DNA of 64,000 bases from Caldilineaceae bacterium (lineage in GTDB: Bacteria; Chloroflexota; Anaerolineae; Caldilineales; Caldilineaceae): assembly GCA_020634815.1 (NCBI GenBank), contig JACKBA010000034.1:4774-68773 (forward strand). Reading direction: 5' to 3'. Position numbers and translations under genes: made by a program. The notes under the pieces are model-generated. The model saw only the letters and a list, made by a program, of their open reading frames with translations, made no database searches and was not told the origin of the DNA. This document shows positions 35,201 to 44,519 of this stretch, piece by piece (positions within the stretch are counted from its first letter, which is position 1; each line of letters begins with the position of its first letter).

Positions 35201-38200
35201 CGGCGCTGGCGTCGGGCGCCACGGCCACGGGCAGCGCCTCCACGCTGATCACGCCGGCCGACTGGCCCGGCCCGCTCGTCACCGCGGCCACGGCGACCGG
35301 CACGCCCGTGGCCGGCGGCGCGGTCACGCACACGGGCGGCGCGTCCGTCAGCCTGAGTGGGGCCGCGGCGCTGGCCGTCAGCGTGAGCAAGCCGGCCTCG
35401 GCCAGCGTGGCCACGACCGTGCAGTACACCTACCAGATCACCAACACCGGGCCGGTGCCCTTCGGCAGCCTCACCGCGCGCGATACGCTGCTCGGCCCCA
35501 TCGTGCTGGCGTCCGGCCTGGCGCCGGGCCAGAGCACCACGGCGGTGGCGCCGCTTTCCGTCGTCGAGACGCAGTTGCCCGGCCCGCTCGCCAACACGGT
35601 GACCGTAACGGGCACCACCGTCGCCGGTCTGCCGGTGACGGCCACCGCCGGCGGCTCCCTGGCGCTGACCAGCGATGCGCGCCTCGTCGTTACCCAGACG
35701 GTCACCCCGGCGACAGCCAGCCCCGGCACCGTGCTCACCTATACGGTCCAGGTGCGCAACACGGGCAACGTCAGCCTGCGCGGCGTCAGCGCCGCCAGCG
35801 ACCGGCTCGGCGCGATTACGCTGGCGTCGGGCAATCTCGCCCCCGGCCAGGCGACGACCGGCACCGCCACGCGCACCATCGTCGAGGGCGACCTGCCCGG
35901 CCCCTTCACGAGCATCGTCACGGCGGCGGGCACGCCGCGCTACGGCAACGGCCCGGCCGTGACGGCGACGGACAGCGACAGCGTCACCTTGACCAGCAGC
36001 CCCGCGCTTCAGATAACGGCGACGGCCAACCCCACGACCATCGCCGTGGGCCAGGCCGTGGGCTACAGCTATCGCGTGCGCAACACCGGGGACGTAACGC
36101 TGAGCAATCTCGTCGTGAGCGACAACCGCACGGGCGTGATCGTCAGCCCGGTGACCACGCTTGCGCCCGGCGCCAGTGTTGACCTGGCATCGAGCTATGT
36201 CGTGCAGGAATCGAACCTGCCCGGCCCGCTCGTCAACGGCGTCAGCGCCAGCGCACGGACCGCGCTCAACCAGCCGGTCAGCGCCGCAGGGTCGACATCG
36301 GTCGTGCTGACAACCGGCCCCGCCATCCAGATCGTGGTCACGGCGAGCCCGTCGCCGGCCAATATCGGCCAGGTAGTGACGTTCAACTATCTCGTTCGCA
36401 ACGTGGGCAACGTCACGCTGGACGGCATCCTCGCCAGCGATACGCGGCTGGGCAACGTGCCGCTGGGGGCGACGTCGCTCGCGCCTGGCGCTGCCACGAC
36501 CGGCACGCGCACGCGCACCGTGACCGAGTCCGACCTGCCCGGCCCGCTCACACACGTGGCGAATGCGAGCGGCACGCCCTCCTTTGGCGCGGTGGCCACA
36601 GCTTCGACGAGCGTCGAGGTGGCCGTCGCCGGGCAGCCGGCCATCCAGCTTGCGGTGCAGGCGGACAGCAGCAACGCCAACGTAGGGGAGACGGTCTCCT
36701 TCACCTACATTGCGCAAAACGTGGGCGACGTGACGCTCACCGGCGTCAGCATCACCGATGCGCGGCTGGGCGAAATCCAGCTCGACCGCATGGTCTTGCA
36801 GCCGGGGCAGAACGCGTCGGGGTCGGCGAGCTATGTGGTGCGCGAGAGCGACCTCGACGGCCCGCTGGCGGTCGCAGCAACGGCAGCCGGCAACCCGCCC
36901 GGCGGGCTGGCTCCTGTGTCGGCGCAGCGGAGCACCCAGGTCGCGATCAGCGGCCAGCCGGCGCTCACCGTGCAGTGGGCAGCATCGGCAGGCGTCGGTG
37001 CCATCGGCAAGGCGACGATCTACACCTACACGGTGACCAACGCCGGCAACCTGTCGCTGGAGACGATCACCTTGACGGACAGCCGGCTCGGCGCCATTGC
37101 GTTGAACAGCACCACTCTGGCGCCGGGCGCCAGCGCCCAGGGTGTCGCCAGCCTGACACCGGGCCAGGGCGATCTGCCTGGTCCCATCGTCACGCAGGCG
37201 ACGGCGAGCGGCACGCCCGTCTACGGCAGCGGCGGCGCAGTCAGCGCGCAGACATCGACCGCCCTTTCGCTTGCGACCAACCCGGCGCTGCTGGTGCACG
37301 TCCAGGCGCCGCCGTCGGTGGCCGTGGGCGCGACGGTGGATTACACCTATCGCATCACCAACACAGGCGACGTCATGCTGATTGGCTTGCAGGCGATCGA
37401 CAGCCGTCTCGGTCCCATTGCCTTGGCCACGACGGTGCTGCCGCCGGGCGCCGGCACATGGGGCGCGGCATCGCTGCAAGCGGCAGAGACGCTGCTGCCC
37501 GGCCCGCTGTCGCACACGGTCGCGGTCACCGGCACGCCGCCGGTGGGTGCGAAGATCGTGTCGGCGGGCGCGGCCGAGGTGCAGATTGCCAGCCAGCCGG
37601 CGCTGGTGGTGACGCAACAGGCAAGCAAGAACAGCGCCAACGTGGGCGAGAGCCTGACCTTTGCCGTGCAGGTGCGCAACGACGGCGATGTGACGCTCGC
37701 CAATGTGGCGGTGACCAGCGACCGTTTCGGCCCGCTCACGCTGGACCGGACGGAGTTGGCGCCGGGTCAGAGCGCAAGCGCCCAGGTGGTTCACATGGCC
37801 GGCGAAGGCGATCTGCCGCTGCTGACCAGCGCGATCTCGGCGGCGGCGGTGACGAAGTACGGAGGCGCGCCGGTGCTGGCGGCCGATAGCGACAGCGTAA
37901 TCGTCACGGGCAGCCCGGCGTTTGCCGTCACGCTCACGGCGCCGGCGACGGCCCGCATCGGCGACACCGTGGCGATCGACTACGTGGTCAAGAACACGGG
38001 CAACGTGTCGCTGGTGGGGGTGAGCCTGAACGACGACCTCTTCGGCCCCGTCGCGCTGAGCAACAGCACGATCGCACCGGGCGCATCGGTAGTCGCCCAG
38101 CGCCAGATCGTCGTCGCCGAAAGCCATCTGCCCGGCCCGCTGGCCAGCCGGGCCGCCTTCGCCGCCACGGCGCCGCTGGGTCAGCGGCTGACGGCGACGC

Positions 38201-38883
38201 GCGCAGCCGACATCGCGCTGGAAAGCCAGGGCGCGCTGGCACTTGCCGTGGCGGCAACGGTCGACGAACCGGCGGCGGGCGACGCCGTGCAGTTACGGTA
38301 CGAAATACACAACACCGGCGACGTGACGATCAACAACATCCGCATGGTGGACAACGAACTTGGCCCCATTGCGCTGACGGCGACTACGCTGCGCCCTGGC
38401 GAGCGCGCAACCGGCAATGCTGTCCGGATGATCCAGCCGGCGGACGTGATCGGCGCCTTCGTGCATACGGTCACCGCGGCGGGCGTAGACAGCATCGGCC
38501 GGCCGGTGCAGGCGAGCCGCAGCAACACGGTCGCCATCAGCGGCGGCACGATCATCGTCAAGGTTGTGGGCGAAGGCGACGGACCGCAAGAGACGAGCGT
38601 CACCTTCAACGGCGCCACCTTCACCGCCAGCCTGGGCCACCCGTTCACCTTTGAGGCGCTGCATACCGGGCGCTATACCATCCGGCAGGAATCGGCGGAT
38701 GCATGGGCGCCGAGCACGGCACTCTGCGATGGCGGCAGTTGGGAGAGCGCATCGCCCAGCGAGGTTGAGGTTGCGCTGACGCGCGGCCAGGTGATCACCT
38801 GCACGTTTACGCTCGACCTGCGTGACGACGGACCAGGCGGCGCCGGGGCGGCAACCCTCTATCTGCCGGTCGTTCAGCGCTAG
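32251..38883 (+). CDS. Giant exported MauG-like di-heme peroxidase with LPGP-repeat stalk
   Basis: 2210 aa. A signal peptide (VVLRILLIVAILVANFGG, VVQA/APAR) is followed by one REJ/PKD-like module (~45-130). A di-haem cytochrome c peroxidase/MauG domain (~140-690) has haem motifs CASCH (177-181) and CSLCH (500-504), the family strings RSAPSVINAIYNLRNFWDGR, GAFKTPSLRNVELTAPYMHN and FYARGSDF. About thirteen beta-sandwich repeats follow (~714-2094), most with the same LPGP loop as in the oxidase stalk. A final beta domain and the C-terminus TLYLPVVQR close the protein. CCP enzymes reduce H2O2; MauG relatives oxidise protein side chains. Which applies here is unknown. The start at 32251 is chosen because the signal peptide begins there; the frame is open upstream to 32167. 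Confidence 0.88.
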   Translation: MRQFAVVLRILLIVAILVANFGGVVQAAPARQTDPPPPVAQAGPPSIIGEPGGLITLNGGASTGSNITFQWRQISGLTVTLNGANTAVATFIFPFVPGVALPVLTFELTVTDSLGRTATDTILVTEQQLPAAPALSVIDVPEPPNLATYVRNKPVAIQLGKALFWDMQLGSDGVTACASCHYAAGTDNRVTNQINPGPNGVFDTVGPNGTLSPASFPFHLVDPAVTSQVLRSWDDIVGTQGVQRADFGGINPGQPVDGDLPVADPVFHVNGVNTRQVTARSAPSVINAIYNLRNFWDGRANFVFNGVTPFGNRDAGARIWAVQPDQSLAQERIQIEYASLASQAVGPANSAIEMAWRGRSFPLLARKMYGLSPLALQQVDATDSVLGPLASPNGTGLNISYLTLVQAAFEPRFWDSTNIVVFDALGTPSVAPNPNRPLTNDEFSLVEMNFSLFFGLAIQLYEATLISDQTPYDRFQQGELTALTAQQQRGMEIFNNVTGCSLCHFGPEFTSATVSALLGPPLPGFPEEPAVAVERMAMADGQLAVYDLGFYNIGVRPTAEDLGQGATDPFGAPLSFTRLIQQGVPIGPPVPAPPLITPGERAAVDGAFKTPSLRNVELTAPYMHNGGMSSLAQVVDFYARGSDFRQQNLANLAPAIVPLPITEQDEQDLVAFMRALTDERVRMQSAPFDHPQLLLPNGDGTIEFPAVGATGGLRIEPFVEINPGLTVSQVVEKPVLRLGDSSRMTVTVQNSGDVVLRQVVAEASHCVLGVPSGNRWSADALDPGESWTYACQIAPVDDGTSLVTISGRHKLGQTVSANATQPLAVQKPSLAVGITAAPAAAQPGQTITYNYVVTNTGNVPLTGVTVGDDRLGAVALNATSLAPGATATGALPYVAQVADILATLANTASASGQPPLGAAVTGQASLVVDVTGAALQVTVQPDRASANVGEAVTYGYIVRNLGDVPLSGVTLADNRIGAIALSTTALASGATATGSASTLITPADWPGPLVTAATATGTPVAGGAVTHTGGASVSLSGAAALAVSVSKPASASVATTVQYTYQITNTGPVPFGSLTARDTLLGPIVLASGLAPGQSTTAVAPLSVVETQLPGPLANTVTVTGTTVAGLPVTATAGGSLALTSDARLVVTQTVTPATASPGTVLTYTVQVRNTGNVSLRGVSAASDRLGAITLASGNLAPGQATTGTATRTIVEGDLPGPFTSIVTAAGTPRYGNGPAVTATDSDSVTLTSSPALQITATANPTTIAVGQAVGYSYRVRNTGDVTLSNLVVSDNRTGVIVSPVTTLAPGASVDLASSYVVQESNLPGPLVNGVSASARTALNQPVSAAGSTSVVLTTGPAIQIVVTASPSPANIGQVVTFNYLVRNVGNVTLDGILASDTRLGNVPLGATSLAPGAATTGTRTRTVTESDLPGPLTHVANASGTPSFGAVATASTSVEVAVAGQPAIQLAVQADSSNANVGETVSFTYIAQNVGDVTLTGVSITDARLGEIQLDRMVLQPGQNASGSASYVVRESDLDGPLAVAATAAGNPPGGLAPVSAQRSTQVAISGQPALTVQWAASAGVGAIGKATIYTYTVTNAGNLSLETITLTDSRLGAIALNSTTLAPGASAQGVASLTPGQGDLPGPIVTQATASGTPVYGSGGAVSAQTSTALSLATNPALLVHVQAPPSVAVGATVDYTYRITNTGDVMLIGLQAIDSRLGPIALATTVLPPGAGTWGAASLQAAETLLPGPLSHTVAVTGTPPVGAKIVSAGAAEVQIASQPALVVTQQASKNSANVGESLTFAVQVRNDGDVTLANVAVTSDRFGPLTLDRTELAPGQSASAQVVHMAGEGDLPLLTSAISAAAVTKYGGAPVLAADSDSVIVTGSPAFAVTLTAPATARIGDTVAIDYVVKNTGNVSLVGVSLNDDLFGPVALSNSTIAPGASVVAQRQIVVAESHLPGPLASRAAFAATAPLGQRLTATRAADIALESQGALALAVAATVDEPAAGDAVQLRYEIHNTGDVTINNIRMVDNELGPIALTATTLRPGERATGNAVRMIQPADVIGAFVHTVTAAGVDSIGRPVQASRSNTVAISGGTIIVKVVGEGDGPQETSVTFNGATFTASLGHPFTFEALHTGRYTIRQESADAWAPSTALCDGGSWESASPSEVEVALTRGQVITCTFTLDLRDDGPGGAGAATLYLPVVQR

Positions 38884-38911
38884 CGGCGGAGAGCGACGTA
38901 CACGGCTGAGC

Positions 38912-38966
38912 AAGCGGCAGGCCTGCGCTGCGCAGGAGAGGGCGCAGCGCAGGCCTGCCGCTTTGC
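38912..38966 (+). terminator. Very long perfect terminator hairpin
   Basis: 22-bp perfect stem (38912-38933 with 38942-38963), an 8-nt loop and TTTGCG after. It ends the peroxidase gene. Confidence 0.9.
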
Positions 38967-39014
38967 GCTTGATCGACAATGGCAGTGCGCGAACTGTGAC
39001 GGCTGCCGAGCCTG

Positions 39015-39023
39015 TGATATAGT
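39015..39023 (+). promoter_or_regulatory. Extended -10 promoter
   Basis: TGATATAGT, 41 nt before the next start codon; no clear -35. Confidence 0.5.
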
Positions 39024-39064
39024 GGCGGCATGATCGGCTTCGCAAACCCAGCAGGCAGGCGCCC

Positions 39065-39895
39065 ATGCAAGACTCCATGACGCAGTTCCCTGACGACGCT
39101 CTGCCCGAAGATGCGCAGGTCGACACCGGACAAGATGAGTTCGGGGAGGTCGACGGCGTACCGTTCGATGACGAAGCGGCTGATGTCGTTGCGGCTGACA
39201 TCGCACCGGCTGATGAGGTGCAAACCGCCGCCCCTGAGCCTCCGCCCGTGCGCGTGCTGCCGCTCGACAGGACGCTGGCCTTCAACCACTGCCAGACCTA
39301 CGCCATGTTCCTGCTGGAGCAAGAGGATCAAGGGCGCCTCCTGACGCAACGCTATGCAGAAACGCGCCTCCTGCCGGCTGTGCAGGACGCCATGGCACAC
39401 TATCCCGATATTTTGTCGATCCTTGCGCTGGTCGACGGCGAGGATCCCGACACGGTCGCCGTTCTGCCCATCATCACACGGCTGGTTGATAGCGCACCGC
39501 GCATCCAGTTGCGCGTGCTCGCCGACGAAGATGATCTCACCGCATTAGCCATGCTTTTGCCGGATCTCGACGTCGACGCGGCGCTGGAAGAATGGGATCT
39601 GCCCCAGTTCCTCATCTTTGACGAGGATTGGGAACTGCAAGGCCAGTGGGGACCGCGGCCGGCTGCGGTCGAGCGGAACCTGGAGGCATGGCTCTCCCGT
39701 TATCCTGATTACGAGGCGCTTGCGGAAGATGAGAGCGAGGCCGGCCTGGCGCGTTTTGCAGAATTGACCGAGAAATTGGTTCAAGAGATGCGGATCTGGT
39801 ACAACAGCGGATCGTCCGCCAACTGCCAGACGGAGTTCTGCGATATGCTGACCAGCCTGCAAGCGCCGGATGAGGCAGGCGAGGTTGAACGGTGA
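39065..39895 (+). CDS. Thioredoxin-fold protein without a CxxC active site
   Basis: 276 aa, acidic (first ~60 residues low complexity, Asp/Glu/Ala-rich). The core ~75-215 resembles the Thioredoxin_9 family: LPIITRLVDSAPRIQLRVLA, then EEWDLPQFLIFDEDWELQGQ, followed directly by WGPRP; the LQGQWGPRP string is characteristic. The catalytic Cys motif expected near VDGEDPDTVAVLP is absent, so disulfide chemistry there is unlikely. Three Cys occur elsewhere (NHCQTY, NCQTEFC) and could form another redox or metal site. No signal peptide, so probably cytoplasmic. It is 27 nt before the SCO gene, probably one operon. Confidence 0.6.
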   Translation: MQDSMTQFPDDALPEDAQVDTGQDEFGEVDGVPFDDEAADVVAADIAPADEVQTAAPEPPPVRVLPLDRTLAFNHCQTYAMFLLEQEDQGRLLTQRYAETRLLPAVQDAMAHYPDILSILALVDGEDPDTVAVLPIITRLVDSAPRIQLRVLADEDDLTALAMLLPDLDVDAALEEWDLPQFLIFDEDWELQGQWGPRPAAVERNLEAWLSRYPDYEALAEDESEAGLARFAELTEKLVQEMRIWYNSGSSANCQTEFCDMLTSLQAPDEAGEVER

Positions 39896-39922
39896 ACGAA
39901 CTGGATGCAGGAGTGTTTGCGA

Positions 39923-40534
39923 ATGGTTGGTAAGTCGTCACGACGACAGATTGTGTGGATCGGATTGCTGGTTATCAGCATCCTGCTTGGCGGGTGCGGT
40001 GACTCGTACACGTTCCGGGGTACGCCCTACGACCCGGTGATCGCTGCACCCCAGATTAGCGGCACGAATCTCGACGGAACGACGTTTCGCCTGGCTGATC
40101 TTGGGGATAAGGTGAAGGTAGTATTCTTTGGCTACACCTTTTGCCCGGATGTCTGTCCGCTGACGCTGGCCAATATGAAGAACGTCTACGAATCGCTCAC
40201 GCCGGAAGAGCAGGCGCAGTTGGCCGTCGTCTTCATCACGATCGACCCGGAACGCGACACGCCTGAGCGTCTTGCCAGCTATGTTGGCGCCTTCAACAAG
40301 AGCTTCTACGGCATTCAACTGGACGACACATCGCTGGCGCAGGCCAAGAAGGATTACGGCGTCTATGCCGAGAAGCGGGTTCTGGAAGCCTCGCAAAGCG
40401 CCGCCGACTACCTGATGGATCACACGGCCTTTGTCTACGTCATCGACAAAGACAACAACCTGCGCGAGATTTTCCCGCACGATGCACCCAAAGCCGATAT
40501 TGCCGCCGACGTCACGCACCTGATGGGACGCTGA
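39923..40534 (+). CDS. SCO1/SenC-family copper chaperone lipoprotein
   Basis: 203 aa. The lipobox is LLVISILLGGC, so the mature protein is tethered outside the membrane. The thioredoxin-like domain carries the copper-binding CxxxC in FFGYTFCPDVCPLTL and the distal His in LMDHTAFVYVID. It also has ITIDPERDTPERLASYVGAF. SCO proteins deliver copper to the CuA site of cytochrome oxidase, and some serve other copper enzymes. No oxidase subunit genes are in the window, but a multicopper oxidase gene lies upstream, a tempting client (inference). AGGAG at 39909-39913 decides the ATG at 39923 over 39905. Confidence 0.92.
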   Translation: MVGKSSRRQIVWIGLLVISILLGGCGDSYTFRGTPYDPVIAAPQISGTNLDGTTFRLADLGDKVKVVFFGYTFCPDVCPLTLANMKNVYESLTPEEQAQLAVVFITIDPERDTPERLASYVGAFNKSFYGIQLDDTSLAQAKKDYGVYAEKRVLEASQSAADYLMDHTAFVYVIDKDNNLREIFPHDAPKADIAADVTHLMGR

Positions 40535-40549
40535 CCGGGTTGCGGGCGC

Positions 40550-40592
40550 GGAGTATCGCCCGCTACTTCTGAATGCGTAGTGCCGATACTCC
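40550..40592 (+). repeat. Inverted repeat between the SCO gene and the FGNP-repeat gene
   Basis: GGAGTATCG (40550-40558) and CGATACTCC (40584-40592) flank a partly self-complementary centre (CTAC/GTAG). It could be an operator or a weak terminator; there is no T run. Confidence 0.45.
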
Positions 40593-40622
40593 AAAGAGTG
40601 TATGGGGAAGAACGCTCCCGCG

Positions 40623-40631
40623 TGGTAGAAT
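40623..40631 (+). promoter_or_regulatory. Extended -10 promoter, probably leaderless
   Basis: TGGTAGAAT; the ATG at 40639 follows by 7 nt and has no Shine-Dalgarno site. Confidence 0.5.
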
Positions 40632-40638
40632 CCGGCTA

Positions 40639-42060
<1,422 letters not shown>

Positions 42061-42066
42061 GCCGCT

Positions 42067-42672
42067 GTGCGCGCCTTCGTCGCGATTGTCCTGCCCGAGA
42101 CCGTTCAGCGTACGCTTGTCACACTCCAACAGCGGCTGGCGCGCCAGTTGCGCGAGCGCAGGCTTGACGGCGCGTTCCGCTGGACGGCTGCGGCCAACAT
42201 CCACGTGACCCTGCGATTTCTTGGCGAGATCGACGAAGCGCAACGGCAGCAACTGGCTTCGCACCTGGCTGCCATTGCCGCCCGCCACCGGAGCTTCGAG
42301 GTGAGCGTTGGCGAGTTGGGCTGCTTTCCCAACTGCCGTCGCCCGTCGGTACTCTGGTGTGGCTTGCAGGGATCGGCAAACATGCTAGGTGCGTTGCAGG
42401 GCGAGGTAGAAGCTGCGGCACAGGCGGTCGGGCTCCCCGCCGAAGAGAAACGGTTCACGCCTCACTTGACCATCGCCCGTGCACAGCGCCAGCGGTCCAG
42501 CGAACTGGCCGCCGCGGGCCAGGTCATTCAACACGCCGCCGCGACCGCCACCCCTACCGGCCAGGACGCCCCAGGGTTTACTGTCGGCGAAATACTTCTC
42601 ATGCAGAGTGACCTAACCCGCGCCGGTTCAGTCTATACTCCATTGGGAGTATACCCATTGCAGCCCAGGTAG
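42067..42672 (+). CDS. thpR: RNA 2',3'-cyclic phosphodiesterase (2'-5' RNA ligase-like)
   Basis: 201 aa, a normal length for the family. Both catalytic HxT(L/I) tetrapeptides are present: HVTL at 46-49 (ANIHVTLRFLGEID) and HLTI at 133-136 (RFTPHLTIARAQ). The N-terminus MRAFVAIVLPE and the middle block RRPSVLWCGLQG are typical. It hydrolyses 2',3'-cyclic phosphate ends of RNA and is cytoplasmic. The start is a GTG 6 nt after the stop of the preceding gene, so the two are probably cotranscribed. It is convergent with the Amt-like gene; the 62-nt gap shows no clear terminator. Confidence 0.9.
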   Translation: MRAFVAIVLPETVQRTLVTLQQRLARQLRERRLDGAFRWTAAANIHVTLRFLGEIDEAQRQQLASHLAAIAARHRSFEVSVGELGCFPNCRRPSVLWCGLQGSANMLGALQGEVEAAAQAVGLPAEEKRFTPHLTIARAQRQRSSELAAAGQVIQHAAATATPTGQDAPGFTVGEILLMQSDLTRAGSVYTPLGVYPLQPR

Positions 42673-42734
42673 TAGCCCTCTCAAGGCCGGGATCTACGCT
42701 TGATGGCAGGTAGTAGCGTGGGGTTTCTGGCGGG

Positions 42735-44354
42735 TTATTGGTAGGTACGCCGGCCATCGGCCAGCGCGTTCTCGGTCTCGGCGGGAAGCGTGGCACGCTG
42801 GACCGCGGCAGACTCTGTCCGTTTGCGCTCGCTCCGTTGCAGGCCGTAGAAAAGCAGCCCAAGCGGCGCGCAGACGACAAGCCCGCTCACCAATCCCCAG
42901 ATGCTGATCGCGGCGATGCCGATCAATTGCGACTGGAACTGGCCGGGGAAATCGGGCTGAAAACCGGCGGCGACAAAGAGACCCGACACACCCTGGCGCG
43001 CAACGCCGAGATAGCTGGTCGCCCCCGTCGCCTGCCAGCCAGCGCCGGCAGCGCCATCGGCAAAGATGCCGGCCAGCAACAGGCCCACGATCGCCGGCAT
43101 GCCCGCCGTGACGACCAGCCCCGTTGCGTCGTCGAGTTTGACCAGGTTATCGAGCACATAGGCAATAATCGGCACCGTTGCCCCGGCAAGGAAGCCGGTC
43201 AAGAGCGCCGTGCCAGGTTGGAGGAAGGGAGCCGCGGCCAAGCCTGCAACGGCGCCGGCAGCAAGACCACGCGCCGCCATCGTCGGGTGGCTGTGACCGG
43301 AGACGAACCAGGTGTAGAGCAGCGGCACCAACGCGCCGGCCACGGCGGAAAGCACGATGTTGACGCTGCCGCGCATCATGCCCAGGTCGGAGAGCGTCTC
43401 CACCTGGAGCGGGTTCGCCCAGAGCCAGCCGATGACGCCGGCCAGGAGCAGCAGACTGCCGGCGACGGTCAGCAGCGGCTGGTAGTCGGGCGGCAACTGC
43501 GGCGCGGCTGTGCTGCGGCGCGGCGCCCAGACGACCAGCGCCACCAGACCGAAGACCGCGGCCAGCAGGAAAACCGTGCCCGCGCCGCCAACGTCGACGA
43601 AGCCGTGGCCCAGGGCGATGTTGCGTCCTAGAGCTGCCAGCCAGCCGCCACCCTGCACCCAGTTGCCGGCCAGCGGATAGACAACGCCGCCCACCAGCAG
43701 CGCGATGAGCAGCGTCGCCACGGCCGGCGCCCGCCCGCGCAGCGCCATCACCGGCAGCAGCGTGGCAGTGAAGAGCCAGGGCAGGTGCGACAGGAAGAGT
43801 GCATAGACGAGCGCCGTGACCTCCGCGCCCGAAAGCAGCCAGCCGCTCAGGCCGGCGACGCCCCAGCCAACGCCCCAGTCGGCCGGCAGCGGGCTCCACT
43901 CCCAGACGAGGCCGCGCAGTTCGGGGCGTGCATAGGCGAGGCCGATCCCGCCGAATTGCAGGGCAAAGCCGACCGCCCAATAGGCGAGCCCGGCCAGGCT
44001 CACGGCGGCAACGGCGCCCAAGGCCGCGTTCCAGGCGCGGTCGCGTTCCAGCCCCGCCACGCCGATCAACACAAGGCCCACCGGCACAAGCATGGCCATG
44101 GCCGCAGCCAGCAAATACCAGAACATGGGTGCCGCCGAAGGTGCGGCCTGCGCCACCGGCGTGCCCTGGCCGCGGGCCACCATTGGCAGCAGGCTGGCCG
44201 TCACCGTCAAAAGAAGGAAGGCAAGGTAGCGGCCGGTGCGCGCGGTGGAAAGCCGGCGCGAGAGAGTGCTGAGCCGGCGACCCTGGCGCTTGCGTTCGAT
44301 CTGCTCAGGATCGTGGCGTCTATGCGATTCCGATGCTGGAGTTACTTCTGTCAT
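42735..44354 (-). CDS. Divergent Amt/Rh-type ammonium transporter-like protein lacking the pore histidines
   Basis: 539 aa. About 11-12 hydrophobic segments follow a ~40-residue basic cytoplasmic N-terminus. Amt-like landmarks remain: PVGLVLIGVAGLERDRAWNA, NWVQGGGWLAALG, HGFVDVGGAGTVFLLAAVFG, RGSVNIVLSAVAGALVPLLY and YVLDNLVKLDDATGLVVTAG. In active Amt proteins two His line the pore (the His of GGTVVH and that of VHG.cG). Here those places read AGTVF and VTAGMPAIVG, so both appear lost. It may have another substrate or a sensory role. There is no neighbouring glnK. It is divergent from the DUF2723 gene. Confidence 0.65.
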   Translation of the reverse strand: MTEVTPASESHRRHDPEQIERKRQGRRLSTLSRRLSTARTGRYLAFLLLTVTASLLPMVARGQGTPVAQAAPSAAPMFWYLLAAAMAMLVPVGLVLIGVAGLERDRAWNAALGAVAAVSLAGLAYWAVGFALQFGGIGLAYARPELRGLVWEWSPLPADWGVGWGVAGLSGWLLSGAEVTALVYALFLSHLPWLFTATLLPVMALRGRAPAVATLLIALLVGGVVYPLAGNWVQGGGWLAALGRNIALGHGFVDVGGAGTVFLLAAVFGLVALVVWAPRRSTAAPQLPPDYQPLLTVAGSLLLLAGVIGWLWANPLQVETLSDLGMMRGSVNIVLSAVAGALVPLLYTWFVSGHSHPTMAARGLAAGAVAGLAAAPFLQPGTALLTGFLAGATVPIIAYVLDNLVKLDDATGLVVTAGMPAIVGLLLAGIFADGAAGAGWQATGATSYLGVARQGVSGLFVAAGFQPDFPGQFQSQLIGIAAISIWGLVSGLVVCAPLGLLFYGLQRSERKRTESAAVQRATLPAETENALADGRRTYQ

Positions 44355-44465
44355 GATTTCTCGATCCGAGCACGTTTGCGCCTGTGGGGGAACAAGACGA
44401 TGCCGGTCAATCGTTCACGCCATGATACCAAAGCCCCCTCTTTTCCCCAAAGCGCATGCAGAATG

Positions 44466-44474
44466 TGGTAGACT
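44466..44474 (+). promoter_or_regulatory. Extended -10 promoter
   Basis: TGGTAGACT, 45 nt before the ATG of the DUF2723 gene. Confidence 0.45.
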
Positions 44475-44519
44475 GCCGAACATGACACCTCGCCCACCCG
44501 TTTCCCAGAGCAGGCGGCC

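Noticed and set aside
32281..38127. A 1948-codon open frame on the minus strand opposite the peroxidase giant
   Set aside because: Shadow frame created by strong GC3 codon bias in the long repeat gene; its translation is rich in Arg/His/Gly, has no domains and no ribosome site.
39065..39895. Active thioredoxin
   Set aside because: No CxxC or CxxS in the expected place of the fold.
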